64,000 nucleotides of DNA from Cryobacterium sp. GrIS_2_6. GTDB lineage: Bacteria > Actinomycetota > Actinomycetes > Actinomycetales > Microbacteriaceae. Of this stretch, positions 17,626 to 26,251 are shown one piece after another. The notes beneath the pieces were generated by a model that had not been told where the DNA came from, ran no database searches, and worked only from the letters and a program-made list of their open reading frames with translations. A program made the position numbers and the translations under genes. Positions within the stretch are counted from its first letter, which is position 1, and every line of letters starts with the position of its first letter. The stretch spans positions 1,364,001 through 1,428,000 of the forward strand of contig NZ_JAXCHP010000001.1 of the NCBI RefSeq assembly GCF_035984545.1, in the 5' to 3' direction.

Positions 17626-19356
17626 TCAACCCGCGGACGCCGGGGTCCTGGCGTTCTCCTGCCTGCGGATCGCCGGAATGCCCGCGAGGAGGGGTGTTGC
17701 GAGGCCCAGGGCGAAGACGATCAGGACTCCGGGGTTCGTCGCCGCGAATTCCCCGACCGGGTCGATGCCGAGTGGTGCAAAGAGGTAGCCCTGCCAGGCC
17801 GACAAGCCCTCCCCCGGGACGAGAAGCCCCCAGCCGATCACACTGAAGACGACGAAGGCGGCCAGATTGGCCCAGCGCACGTCCGCATACGCTCCACCGC
17901 GCTTCAGGAGGCTGCGGGTGTCGTACCGATTGGCCCGCACGAACGTCTCGGCGGAGAACAGCCCCGACCATGCCGCAACCGGGATCGCGAGTGTCAGTGG
18001 CATGGTGAGGAACGCCGCCCGGACACCGAGCCCACCGGACGGCAGGAGGAGTAGTGCCGCGCCCATCGCCGTGAGAGCGACACCCGCGGCCCGCGGGAGC
18101 CCCGAGGACAGCGCCGCGGCCGCAAGGCCGCCCGAGTACAACGTCAGGATCAATGCCGAGAGCACGGTGACCGTTCCGAGCAGAAGCAAGGGCCATTCGA
18201 GACCGGCGGGCAGGAGCGCAGCGAGCGTTCCGACCGGGTCGACGGCGAGGTCTGCTCCCCACTGGCCCTGAGACGAGACGAGCAGGGCCCCCCAGCACGC
18301 GAGGACGAGAGCAGGCACCCCGACGCCCGCGAGGAGCCAGAGTACCGCATTCGATCCGGAACCGGACCTGCCCTGATAGCGTGCAAGGTCTGCGCCGCTC
18401 GACGCCCAGGCGAGTCCAAGGTAGGCGAACACGAGGGTGACCCCGCCGAACACCGTAAAACCGCTTCCATCCGGAACAGTGAGCGCCGAGCCAACGTCGA
18501 CGAGCCCGGCCGAGAGCACCATCACCGCGATCACCAGGGCGGCACCTGCGACGGCGAGCACGGCCTGAACGGAGCGGATGAGCGCATAGCCGAAGAGCGC
18601 GACCACGGTCGCCACGATCAGGACCGCCAGCGCGGGGAGCGGAACAGACCCGTCCCTGGTCCCACGTGCCAGCGTCGGCGGGCTCGTAGCTGCGGTCACG
18701 GCCCGGCCCAGGATGGCGAGGAGCAGTGCGCCCCAGGCCATCCGGACAAGCAGAGCGAACACTGTGGGAACGAGGTTTCCGATCACGCCGAACGTTGCCC
18801 GCGACAGCATGACCATCGACTGCCCGTTTCGCCGGCCGGCCAGGGTTCCGAGGCCGAGCGGGATCAGGGAAAGCACGATGCCGAGCACGGTGACGAGTAC
18901 GACCTGGCGGATGCTGAGTCCGAGGTAGGCGAGGCGCGCACCGACCGCGACGCTGACTACGGATGCCGTCACCGCGAACCAGAGACGGAAGACCCGGCTC
19001 CCGCGCCCGACCCGGTTCACCACCGGGGTCGGCGCCTGCGAGTAACGCTCGATCACGAGCCGCGGCTCCTCGGCGAGAGCGGCATCGACGAGGACAATTT
19101 CGTCGTCGCTGACCCGCGGACTCGCTACGGGCGCCGCCACCCCCGTCGGAACGTCGTCGGCGTCGTCGGGCAGGTCGTCGTCGACTCCGAAGCCGACGAT
19201 CTCGGTCGCGGCCGTCCTCGGCGCGCTCCCGTCCAGTGGCGTGATGCCCAATTCGATCACGGCGGGTGACTCCACTGTGAGCGCGGCGTCGTCAGCCGGG
19301 GAGGTGGGTTCGGGCGGAACGGGGCCGTCCTGCCCCCTCGGGTACTTGTCGGACAT
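17626..19356 (-). CDS. NCS1-type (purine/cytosine permease-like) transporter
   Basis: A 576-residue polytopic membrane protein with about 12 hydrophobic helices. The segment ASSGADLARYQGR is typical of NCS1 nucleobase/vitamin permeases, as are AGRRNGQSMVMLSRATFG and the charged loop after it. The first 140 or so residues are an unusual acidic, hydrophilic cytoplasmic extension (rich in Asp/Pro/Val) ahead of the first helix. The start at 19356 was chosen because a -10-like TACACT lies six bases upstream of this ATG; the frame is open further but without initiation signals. Substrate cannot be told from sequence: cytosine, allantoin, hydantoin or thiamine-related compounds are all possible. Confidence 0.8.
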   Translation of the reverse strand: MSDKYPRGQDGPVPPEPTSPADDAALTVESPAVIELGITPLDGSAPRTAATEIVGFGVDDDLPDDADDVPTGVAAPVASPRVSDDEIVLVDAALAEEPRLVIERYSQAPTPVVNRVGRGSRVFRLWFAVTASVVSVAVGARLAYLGLSIRQVVLVTVLGIVLSLIPLGLGTLAGRRNGQSMVMLSRATFGVIGNLVPTVFALLVRMAWGALLLAILGRAVTAATSPPTLARGTRDGSVPLPALAVLIVATVVALFGYALIRSVQAVLAVAGAALVIAVMVLSAGLVDVGSALTVPDGSGFTVFGGVTLVFAYLGLAWASSGADLARYQGRSGSGSNAVLWLLAGVGVPALVLACWGALLVSSQGQWGADLAVDPVGTLAALLPAGLEWPLLLLGTVTVLSALILTLYSGGLAAAALSSGLPRAAGVALTAMGAALLLLPSGGLGVRAAFLTMPLTLAIPVAAWSGLFSAETFVRANRYDTRSLLKRGGAYADVRWANLAAFVVFSVIGWGLLVPGEGLSAWQGYLFAPLGIDPVGEFAATNPGVLIVFALGLATPLLAGIPAIRRQENARTPASAG

Positions 19357-19362
19357 GCCCCG

Positions 19363-19368
19363 AGTGTA
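19363..19368 (-). promoter_or_regulatory. -10 hexamer of leaderless permease promoter
   Basis: On the minus strand TACACT lies six bases before the permease ATG at 19356, with no Shine-Dalgarno between. Confidence 0.45.
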
Positions 19369-19394
19369 GCCAGATGCCCGAAATCCCGGCAGGT

Positions 19395-19898
19395 CTACCA
19401 GCCGAGGGTGCCCGGCTCCCCCTTGAACGGCCCGACGACCCGCGAGGTGATCCAACCGCCATAGAAGGATCCGGCCTGCGCGTGGACGACTTCTCCGTCG
19501 ACAGTGCAGAGATCCATCCGCCCCGGATAGAGTGCGATCCGGCCCGCGAGTGCTTCGAACCCACGCTCGGGCTCAGGGTAGGTCCAGGCTGCGCCGACGG
19601 CACGAGCAGTACCCGAAACGACGGTCAGGTATGACGCGGTTCCCTTGTATTCGCACACCGATCGGCCGTCCGCCGGCACGAGAGAGCCGGGGACGAAGGC
19701 GTCGCGGGGAAGGTAATACGCCGGCGGGTGGCTCGTCTCGAGCACGCGAACCGCGTTTTCGGTGCGCGCGATCTCGAGCCCACCGAAGCGGATCACCACT
19801 TCCTCGGAGACGGGCTCGACCCTGGGCGGGCGCGGGTAGTCCCACACCGATTCCTGGCCGGGACCCGGGACGACCCTGTCTCTGTGTGCGGATGTCAT
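19395..19898 (-). CDS. DUF427 family protein
   Basis: A 167-residue soluble protein. The core has the DUF427 features: EIARTENAVRVLETSHPPAYYLPRD, then CEYKGTASYLTV and YGGWITSRVVGPFKG near the C terminus, forming one compact beta-rich domain. The start at 19898 was chosen because TACTAT lies six bases upstream (leaderless type). It is close to the permease gene on the same strand but each appears to have its own promoter. No enzymatic function is established for the family. Confidence 0.88.
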   Translation of the reverse strand: MTSAHRDRVVPGPGQESVWDYPRPPRVEPVSEEVVIRFGGLEIARTENAVRVLETSHPPAYYLPRDAFVPGSLVPADGRSVCEYKGTASYLTVVSGTARAVGAAWTYPEPERGFEALAGRIALYPGRMDLCTVDGEVVHAQAGSFYGGWITSRVVGPFKGEPGTLGW

Positions 19899-19904
19899 CG
19901 GGCC

Positions 19905-19910
19905 ATAGTA
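19905..19910 (-). promoter_or_regulatory. -10 hexamer of leaderless DUF427 promoter
   Basis: On the minus strand TACTAT lies six bases before the ATG at 19898; no Shine-Dalgarno is present. Confidence 0.45.
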
Positions 19911-19951
19911 GCCCGGCAGTCCCGCGGCGGGGTGGCAGTGCACCCCGGGGG

Positions 19952-19957
19952 TACACT
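19952..19957 (+). promoter_or_regulatory. -10 hexamer of leaderless usp promoter
   Basis: TACACT lies six bases before the universal stress protein ATG at 19964, in the 65-base divergent gap with the DUF427 gene. Confidence 0.45.
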
Positions 19958-19963
19958 GCGGGC

Positions 19964-20869
19964 ATGAAGGAGAACGTGATCGTTGCGATTGACGGCGGGC
20001 CGGCCAGTGCTGCAGCGCTCGATTGGGCGATCACCCGAGCGGTCGACCGCTCGTCAGCCGAACCGGACGCACAACCGATCGAGCTAGAACTCACGACCGT
20101 CGTCGACCTGGGTTGGTCGCCGCACGACGTCGCTCTCAGCTTCCAGCCCGTCTACGAACGCGCGCTGGCCGCGGCCACCCATGAGGTGGAACGCCGGGCT
20201 CCGGGGTGCCGCAGGACGAGCTACGTCCGACACGGTGTCCCCGTCGACGAGCTCGTCAGGGCATCCGCTTCGGCGGACCTGATGGTGATCGGCTCGAACA
20301 AGACCGGGCTTCTGACCGGGGCCGTCTACGGGACGCTCCCCCTCCGCCTCGCGGCGCACGCGCGCTGCCCGGTCGTCGTCGTTCCGGCGACGTGGCGACC
20401 GCGGATCGGCCCTGTCGTCGTCGGGTTCGACGACGACCCCGCCGGCACCGAAGCCCTCGACTGGGCTGCCGACGAAGCGGTCAGGCTCGGGCGCGGCCTC
20501 CGGATCGTGCACTCCTGGTCGATCCCGATGACGGTAGCGATCGACATCGGCGCGACGGTGCCCTTCGAAGCGCTCGGTGAAGCGAATGCCGAAGCGCTCG
20601 CGATCACGGCCCAACGGGTGCGGGACGCCCGTCCAGGACTCGACGTCGTCGAGATCCTCGACACCGGGCCGGCCGCCCCTGTTCTCGTCGATGCGTCCGG
20701 GGAGGCGGAACTGCTCGTGGTCGGCACGCACGGACGCGGCTCGGTCGGAAGCCTCGTCCTGGGCTCAGTGAGCCACGACGTGCTGCTCAACCTGCCCTGC
20801 CCGATCGCGGTCATTCCGCACCGAATCGACGGGACGTCGTCAGGCGGTCAGACGGGACGTCGTCAGTAG
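19964..20869 (+). CDS. tandem universal stress protein
   Basis: A 301-residue protein made of two UspA domains, about residues 1-140 and 145-295. Each begins with the beta-strand/Asp motif (VIVAIDGG and VVVGFDDDP). The second ends with the ATP-binding signature VVGTHGRGSVGSLVLGSVSH. The first has the equivalent VIGSNKTGLLTGAVYGTLP, which keeps the Gly spacing only in part. Tandem, ATP-binding Usps are common in actinobacteria and are usually induced by hypoxia or stationary phase. The 3' end overlaps the last seven bases of the convergent hypothetical gene. Confidence 0.9.
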   Translation: MKENVIVAIDGGPASAAALDWAITRAVDRSSAEPDAQPIELELTTVVDLGWSPHDVALSFQPVYERALAAATHEVERRAPGCRRTSYVRHGVPVDELVRASASADLMVIGSNKTGLLTGAVYGTLPLRLAAHARCPVVVVPATWRPRIGPVVVGFDDDPAGTEALDWAADEAVRLGRGLRIVHSWSIPMTVAIDIGATVPFEALGEANAEALAITAQRVRDARPGLDVVEILDTGPAAPVLVDASGEAELLVVGTHGRGSVGSLVLGSVSHDVLLNLPCPIAVIPHRIDGTSSGGQTGRRQ

Positions 20870-21201
20870 TCGAATTCGTCGAACTGGGGAGCATCGAGAC
20901 CGTCGCCGGTCCAACCACCCTGGGGCACCGCCATCGGGGCAACCGCCTTCGTGCGCAGGCCCGCAGTGATAGCGGTGTCGACGAGTTCGCGGAAACCGGT
21001 CGGCGACGTGACGCTCGTCAACTGGCTCTCCGCGCCGATCAGGAACTGGGCCCTCCCGACCCGGCCGCTGTCGCCGACGACGGGAATGTCCACAACTTCG
21101 ACCTGGCCTCGGGTACTGAGTCTTTCGGCATACTGCATGACCGCATCGGCAAGGTCACTCCCGGTTACGACGGATCCTCCGGCTTGGAATATGCGCTTCA
21201 T
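20863..21201 (-). CDS. conserved hypothetical protein
   Basis: A 112-residue soluble protein with no family that I recognise. The N-terminal half (VTGSDLADAVMQYAERLS) looks helical, and VEVVDIPVVGDSGRVGRAQFLIG looks like a beta hairpin. The tail is Gly/Pro/Asp-rich and ends DAPQFDEFDY. There is no signal peptide, membrane helix or cysteine pair. Base composition and codon use match the neighbours, and the frame ends in a seven-base overlap with the stress-protein gene, which supports a real gene. Stress- or signalling-related context (Usp, GAF-ANTAR) is the only functional hint. Confidence 0.6.
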   Translation of the reverse strand: MKRIFQAGGSVVTGSDLADAVMQYAERLSTRGQVEVVDIPVVGDSGRVGRAQFLIGAESQLTSVTSPTGFRELVDTAITAGLRTKAVAPMAVPQGGWTGDGLDAPQFDEFDY

Positions 21202-21280
21202 CGTCTTCCCTCACTGGCTCAGTGAACGGTCCATGTGCAGCCAGGGTCCGGGGCGCAATCCCAGTATATGCAGAACCCGT

Positions 21281-22435
21281 TCAGAGGCGAAGGGTGCGAT
21301 CGACCACGGCCGCGGACACTTCGGCGAGCGGCCTGCTGTGGCTCCTGGCGTAGTGACGGAGCATCGTGAACGCCTCGTTCATGTCGACGTCGTGCATGAA
21401 CGCGATGACGCCCTTGGCCTGTTCGATAACGACACGGCTGTTGAGCGCGTGCTGGAGCTGTGCGCGAGCGATCGAGAGGAATCCCTGTTCGAGTGCACCC
21501 GCACGGACGAGAGGCCATTTCGGGGCGACGACGTCGAGCTCGGGAATGGCGACAGCGGCACCGGTCGTCATGCACTCGACGCAGGGACCGGCGCCCGCTC
21601 GCAGCTGGAGGATTTCGACCAGCCGGGTGCGCTCATTGGTGGAGGCCACGACCTCGAAGCCCCGTGACCGGCGGCCGTGACCGGCGGCGAGGATGATCCC
21701 CACCGCGGACGCTCCAAAGAGGAGCGCGCACCGCTCGACGAGAGTCTGCAGGACCGATCGTCCGTTTGAGAAAGCGTAACCATGGAGGAGCAGCACTGCA
21801 TCCGTGGCGGAAAGATTCAGCTGGACGAGGATCATTCCCGTGGCACGGTGGATCACGCGGCGCGAGAATCCCTCGGCTTCCGGTTGCGTCGGAGCCGCAG
21901 GGTTCGGTCCGACGGCATCCAGTCGCTCCGGATCGTGTTCGACGGAAACGTGGTCTCGAAGCGCCCGGCGCAACACGACTCGGGCGACGATATCCGCGAG
22001 TTCCGTTGCGTCGGAGACGGCCTCCGGCGGCAAGGGGCCGGCAACGGACGAACAGAGGTCGACGGCGCCGATCTCGAGCGTTCCGATGACGAGAGGGAAG
22101 GCGAACAGCCCCCCCTATACCCCCTTCGTCGAGTGCCGTGCGGAACATCGGCCAGGCCGGATTCTGCTCGAGGCGGATGTCCGGCGAGAGGACAGGGCGC
22201 CGGGTCGCCAGCGCCCGCCAGCACGGTCCCTCGCCGAGATCGAATTGCAGTTCGTCGATCCGGGCGGCGAACGCGTCACTCGCGCTGATCGTCTCGGTCC
22301 CGAAGGGCGCGCCGAGGGTGGAGATCGCTGCTCCAACGATGGGGAGCACTCTCAGGAACGGGGCGTGCCGGAGTCGTCCCACGCTTCGAGTTCCCGGGCG
22401 GCGGTATCGAATGCCGCACGGCTAACGGGGGACAC
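21281..22435 (-). pseudogene. decayed GAF-ANTAR regulator(s), frameshifted and fused
   Basis: Reads as two GAF-ANTAR regulators collapsed into one. From the GTG at 22435 the frame gives VSRAAFDTAARELEAWDD and hits a TGA near 22355; one extra base there would join the first GAF domain (IVGAAISTLGAPFGTETISA..., down to about 22116). At a run of seven C (22109-22115) the frame is lost again; six would restore it. The last frame (22108-21281) has an ANTAR start (RRVIHRATGMILVQLNLS) that runs directly into a second GAF (TLVERCALLFGASAVG). That GAF then jumps from GFLSIA to the terminal ANTAR (SRVVIEQAKGVIAFMHD), apparently lacking about 50 residues of its fold. ANTAR proteins normally act as RNA antiterminators. 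Single-base changes could be assembly errors; the domain losses could not. Confidence 0.65.
22109..22115 (+). repeat. homopolymer C7 tract at frameshift
   Basis: Seven consecutive C in the GAF-ANTAR locus. Removing one base restores the reading frame into FAFPLVIGTLEIGAVDLC, a normal GAF continuation. It is a candidate slippage, phase-variation or sequencing-error site. Confidence 0.75.
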
Positions 22436-22669
22436 GGGCCGGGTCCTGGGCCCGGGGGCATGCCTGTTCTGGCCGACCGGGACATCCACTCGCAGATCAC
22501 TCCACAGGAGAGCCACTGGCACACACGACCTTCCGGCTCCCGAAGGAGCGACCGGTTCACACGGGAGTCCCGGCAGGACTCACCGAATTACCCCAAGCCT
22601 AACCCGTGCGACCAGATCCCGGTTGACCGAAGAATCACTCTCGGACACGCCGGTGTGCTGACCTACTCG

Positions 22670-22742
22670 TGGGCCCTACCGGGCTCGAACCGATGACATC
22701 CACGGTGTAAACGTGGCGCTCTACCAACTGAGCTAAAGGCCC
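22670..22742 (-). tRNA. tRNA-Val (anticodon TAC)
   Basis: A 73-base cloverleaf on the minus strand. The 5' GGGCCTT pairs with AGGGCCC to form the acceptor stem, with discriminator A at 22670. TAGCTCAGTTGGTAGAGC forms the D arm, the anticodon loop reads TTTACAC, and GGTTCGAGCC forms the T arm. No CCA is encoded. A TATAGT at 22779-22784 (complement) is a likely -10, about 30 bases upstream of the mature 5' end. Confidence 0.96.
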
Positions 22743-22805
22743 CTGCGCATCGACTTCCGCCGGGGTTGAACCGACACCACTATACCGGTGGGAGCGGCGA
22801 TCGGG

Positions 22806-23273
22806 TCACGCGGGCTGGAGTTCGCCGATCGCGGCACGGTAGGCCTCGAGCGAACGCGCCTCGCCCGGAGCCGTGATGAAGCTCGCACGGATGATGCCGT
22901 CCGGGTCGATCAGGAAGGTTGCGCGGTTCGAGAAACCCTTCTCCTCGAGGAAGACGCCGTATTCCTTGGCGACGGCTCCATGCGGCCAGAAGTCGGCGAG
23001 GAGGTTGAATCCGTAGTTCTCCTGCTCTCCCCAGGCGCGCAGCGCGTGCCGGGAATCCACCGAAATACCCAGGAGTTCAACACCACTGTTCTCGAACAGG
23101 CTCAGGTTGTCGCGCAGGGTGCACAACTCGCCACTGCAGATTCCTGAGAACGCGAGAGGGAAGAACACCAACGCCACCGACTTGTCACCGCGATACTGGC
23201 TGAGCTGGATGTGCTCGCCGTACTGGTTGACCAATTCGAAGTCGGGTGCCTGGGTGTCATTCTCCAGAGCCAT
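22806..23273 (-). CDS. ahpE: AhpE-type peroxiredoxin
   Basis: A 155-residue thiol peroxidase that reduces hydroperoxides and peroxynitrite. The active site PLAFSGIC puts the peroxidatic cysteine at Cys46, and the sequence closely follows mycobacterial AhpE (FFPLAF-GIC-GEL, DFWPHGAV, YGVF). A second cysteine, Cys51 (CSGELC), is present where the mycobacterial enzyme has none nearby; it could act as a resolving cysteine, but this is inference. AGGAAAGGA seven bases before the ATG is a strong ribosome binding site. The gene is divergent from aceE. Confidence 0.88.
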   Translation of the reverse strand: MALENDTQAPDFELVNQYGEHIQLSQYRGDKSVALVFFPLAFSGICSGELCTLRDNLSLFENSGVELLGISVDSRHALRAWGEQENYGFNLLADFWPHGAVAKEYGVFLEEKGFSNRATFLIDPDGIIRASFITAPGEARSLEAYRAAIGELQPA

Positions 23274-23432
23274 AGTGCGTCCTTTCCTGCGTCAGCCACC
23301 AGTGGCAAGCGCCGGAACAGCCTAGCCCCGGGGATGGGGGAAACCTAGACAATTCTTTCGCTGACAGCGTTCGTCGCGTACCGGCCGCGCGTGCGCGACA
23401 CACAGCTGGAATCTGTAGGCTGGCGTGGTGCC

Positions 23433-23452
23433 AGCGGTCCACAGGGACCGCT
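23433..23452 (+). promoter_or_regulatory. hairpin in aceE leader
   Basis: AGCGGTCC and GGACCGCT form a perfect 8-bp stem with a four-base loop (ACAG). It sits about 65 bases before the aceE start and just downstream of a TAGGCT at 23416-23421 that could be the -10. It would be at the 5' end of the transcript; role (stability or attenuation) unknown. Confidence 0.4.
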
Positions 23453-23517
23453 TTGCGGCACGCCTAACCAGGCACGGTCGCGTATCACACGACCTGCCCG
23501 ATAGAGAGAGGTCGACT

Positions 23518-26244
23518 GTGACTGTCAACGACCAGGACCCATACTCGGTGAACAGCACGGATGCGGATCCGGAAGAGACGAAAGAGTGGTCCGAATCTCT
23601 GGACGCACTCGTGGCCGCCCAGGGACACGAACGCGGCCGCGAGATCATGCTGAGCCTGCTCAAACGATCCAAGGAACTGCACCTGGGCGTCCCCATGGTG
23701 CCCACCACCGACTACATCAACACGATCGCGGCCGGAAACGAGCCGGACTTCCCCGGCGACGAAGACATCGAGCGCCGCTACCGCGCGTGGATCCGCTGGA
23801 ACGCAGCCGTGCTCGTGCACCGCGCACAGCGACCCGGGATCTCCGTCGGCGGACACATCTCGACATACGCCTCTTCCGCCGCCCTTTACGAGGTCGGCTT
23901 CAACCACTTCTTCCGCGGCCAGGACCACCCGGGCGGCGGAGACCAGATCTTCATCCAGGGCCACGCCTCCCCCGGCACCTACGCCCGGGCATTCCTCGAG
24001 GGCCGCCTGAGCGCGAACCAGCTCGACGGCTTCCGCCAGGAGAAGTCGCACGCGCCGCAGGGATTGTCGTCCTACCCGCACCCGCGCCTGATGCCGGAGT
24101 TCTGGCAGTTCCCGACCGTGTCGATGGGCCTCGGCCCGATCAACGCCATCTACCAGGCGCAGACCAACCGGTACCTCACCAACCGCGGAATCAAGGACGC
24201 CAGCGACCAGCAGGTCTGGGCGTTCCTCGGCGACGGTGAGATGGACGAGGTCGAAAGCCGCGGCCAGCTCCAGGTCGCCGCGAACGAGGGTCTCGACAAC
24301 CTCAACTTCATCATCAACTGCAACCTGCAGCGCCTCGACGGACCGGTCCGCGGAAACGGAAAGATCATCCAGGAGCTCGAGAGCTTCTTCCGCGGTGCCG
24401 GCTGGAACGTCATCAAGGTCGTCTGGGGCCGCGAGTGGGACGACCTCCTGTCCCGCGACGTCGACGGCGCCCTGCTCAACCTGATGAACGTCACCCCCGA
24501 CGGCGATTACCAGACGTACAAGGCCGAGAGCGGCGCATACGTGCGCGAGAACTTCTTCGGCCGCGACCCGCGCGCCCTGAAGCTCGTCGAGGGCTACACC
24601 GACGATGAGATCTGGAACCTCAAGCGTGGCGGCCACGACTACCGCAAGGTCTACGCAGCGTTCAAGGCCGCGTCAGAGCACAAGGGCCAGCCGACCGTCA
24701 TCCTCGCGAAGACCGTCAAGGGCTACGCCCTCGGCCCGAGCTTCGAAGGTCGCAACGCGACCCACCAGATGAAGAAGTTCACCCTCGAGAACCTGAAGAC
24801 CTTCCGTGACAGCACCCACATGCCGATCACGGATGCCCAGCTCGAGGAGAACCCCTACCTGCCCCCGTACTACCGTCCGGACGAGAACGACGAGGCGATC
24901 CAGTACCTGCACGAGCGCCGCCGCGCTCTCGGCGGCTATGTGCCGGAACGCCGGAGCAAGTACACCCAGGTCAACCTTCCGCAGGACTCGACGTATGCGC
25001 CTACCCTGAAGGGCTCCGGCACCCAGGAGATCGCCACGACGATGGCGTTCGTCCGTTTGCTCAAGGAGCTCTTGCGAGCCAAGGACTTCGGCAACCGCAT
25101 CGTCCCGATCATCCCCGACGAGGCCCGCACCTTCGGAATCGACGCGTTCTTCCCGAACGCCAAGATTTACAACCCGAACGGCCAGCAGTACACGTCCGTC
25201 GACCACGCCCAGCTGCTCGCGTACAAGGAGAGCCCGCAGGGCCAGATCCTGCACGTCGGCATCAACGAGGCCGGTGCGATGGCCGCGTTCACGAACGTCG
25301 GAACCTCTTACGCCACCCAGGGCGAGCCGCTCATCCCGATCTACGTGTTCTACTCGATGTTCGGATTCCAGCGCACCGGCGACGCCATGTGGGCCGCCGG
25401 GGACCAGATGGCCCGCGGCTTCATGATCGGAGCCACCGCGGGTCGCACCACCCTGACCGGTGAGGGACTGCAGCACGCCGACGGCCACTCGCCGCTCCTC
25501 GCATCCACCAACCCCGCCGTCGTGTCATACGACCCGGCGTACGGCTACGAGATCGCGCACATCGTGCGTTCCGGTCTCGAGCGGATGTACGGCGGCCTGC
25601 ACGACGACCCGAACGTCATGTACTACATCACCGTGTACAACGAGCCGGCCGTGCAGCCGGCCGAGCCCGACGAGGTCGACGTCGACGGCATCGTGCACGG
25701 CATCCACCGGATCAACCACTCCCAGATCACCGGACCGAAGGCGCAGCTCCTGGCCTCCGGTGTCGCCGTGCCGTGGGCGCTCGAGGCGCAAGCCCTGCTC
25801 GCCTCCGACTGGGGAGTCTCGGCCGATGTCTGGTCCGTCACGTCATGGGCCGAACTGCGCCGCGACGGCATGCGTGCGGAGGAGCATAACTTCCTCAACC
25901 CCGACCAGGGCCCGCAGGTGCCGTACGTCACGAAGAAGCTCGCCGGAGCGGCCGGCCCGTTCATCGCGGTCAGCGACTTCATGCACGCCGTGCCCGACCA
26001 GATCCGCCAGTTCATCCCCGGCGATTTCGCCACCCTCGGCGCGGACGGCTTCGGCTTCTCGGACACCCGCCCTGCCGCCCGTCGGTTCTTCAAGATCGAC
26101 GGACCGTCCATGGTCGTCCGAACCCTCGAGATGCTCGCCCGTCGCGGCGAGATCGACAGGGCGGTGGTCGGGCAGGCCATCGAGAAGTACCAGCTGCACG
26201 ACGTGACCGCTGGCACAACGGGTTCCGCCGGGGGCGAGAGCTAA
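23518..26244 (+). CDS. aceE: pyruvate dehydrogenase E1, homodimeric type
   Basis: Decarboxylates pyruvate with thiamine diphosphate and acetylates the E2 lipoyl group, feeding acetyl-CoA to the TCA cycle and lipid synthesis. At 908 residues it is the single-chain AceE type. The ThDP motif begins [14 protein letters not shown] and ends [29 protein letters not shown] and [14 protein letters not shown] are typical early segments. The GTG at 23518 ([10 protein letters not shown]) is chosen over the GTG at 23425 because GAGAGG precedes it and homologues start there. fasR follows after seven bases, so the two are probably co-transcribed. The E2 in this window (417-1835) is a likely partner. Confidence 0.95.
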   Translation: MTVNDQDPYSVNSTDADPEETKEWSESLDALVAAQGHERGREIMLSLLKRSKELHLGVPMVPTTDYINTIAAGNEPDFPGDEDIERRYRAWIRWNAAVLVHRAQRPGISVGGHISTYASSAALYEVGFNHFFRGQDHPGGGDQIFIQGHASPGTYARAFLEGRLSANQLDGFRQEKSHAPQGLSSYPHPRLMPEFWQFPTVSMGLGPINAIYQAQTNRYLTNRGIKDASDQQVWAFLGDGEMDEVESRGQLQVAANEGLDNLNFIINCNLQRLDGPVRGNGKIIQELESFFRGAGWNVIKVVWGREWDDLLSRDVDGALLNLMNVTPDGDYQTYKAESGAYVRENFFGRDPRALKLVEGYTDDEIWNLKRGGHDYRKVYAAFKAASEHKGQPTVILAKTVKGYALGPSFEGRNATHQMKKFTLENLKTFRDSTHMPITDAQLEENPYLPPYYRPDENDEAIQYLHERRRALGGYVPERRSKYTQVNLPQDSTYAPTLKGSGTQEIATTMAFVRLLKELLRAKDFGNRIVPIIPDEARTFGIDAFFPNAKIYNPNGQQYTSVDHAQLLAYKESPQGQILHVGINEAGAMAAFTNVGTSYATQGEPLIPIYVFYSMFGFQRTGDAMWAAGDQMARGFMIGATAGRTTLTGEGLQHADGHSPLLASTNPAVVSYDPAYGYEIAHIVRSGLERMYGGLHDDPNVMYYITVYNEPAVQPAEPDEVDVDGIVHGIHRINHSQITGPKAQLLASGVAVPWALEAQALLASDWGVSADVWSVTSWAELRRDGMRAEEHNFLNPDQGPQVPYVTKKLAGAAGPFIAVSDFMHAVPDQIRQFIPGDFATLGADGFGFSDTRPAARRFFKIDGPSMVVRTLEMLARRGEIDRAVVGQAIEKYQLHDVTAGTTGSAGGES

Positions 26245-26251
26245 CCCGACT

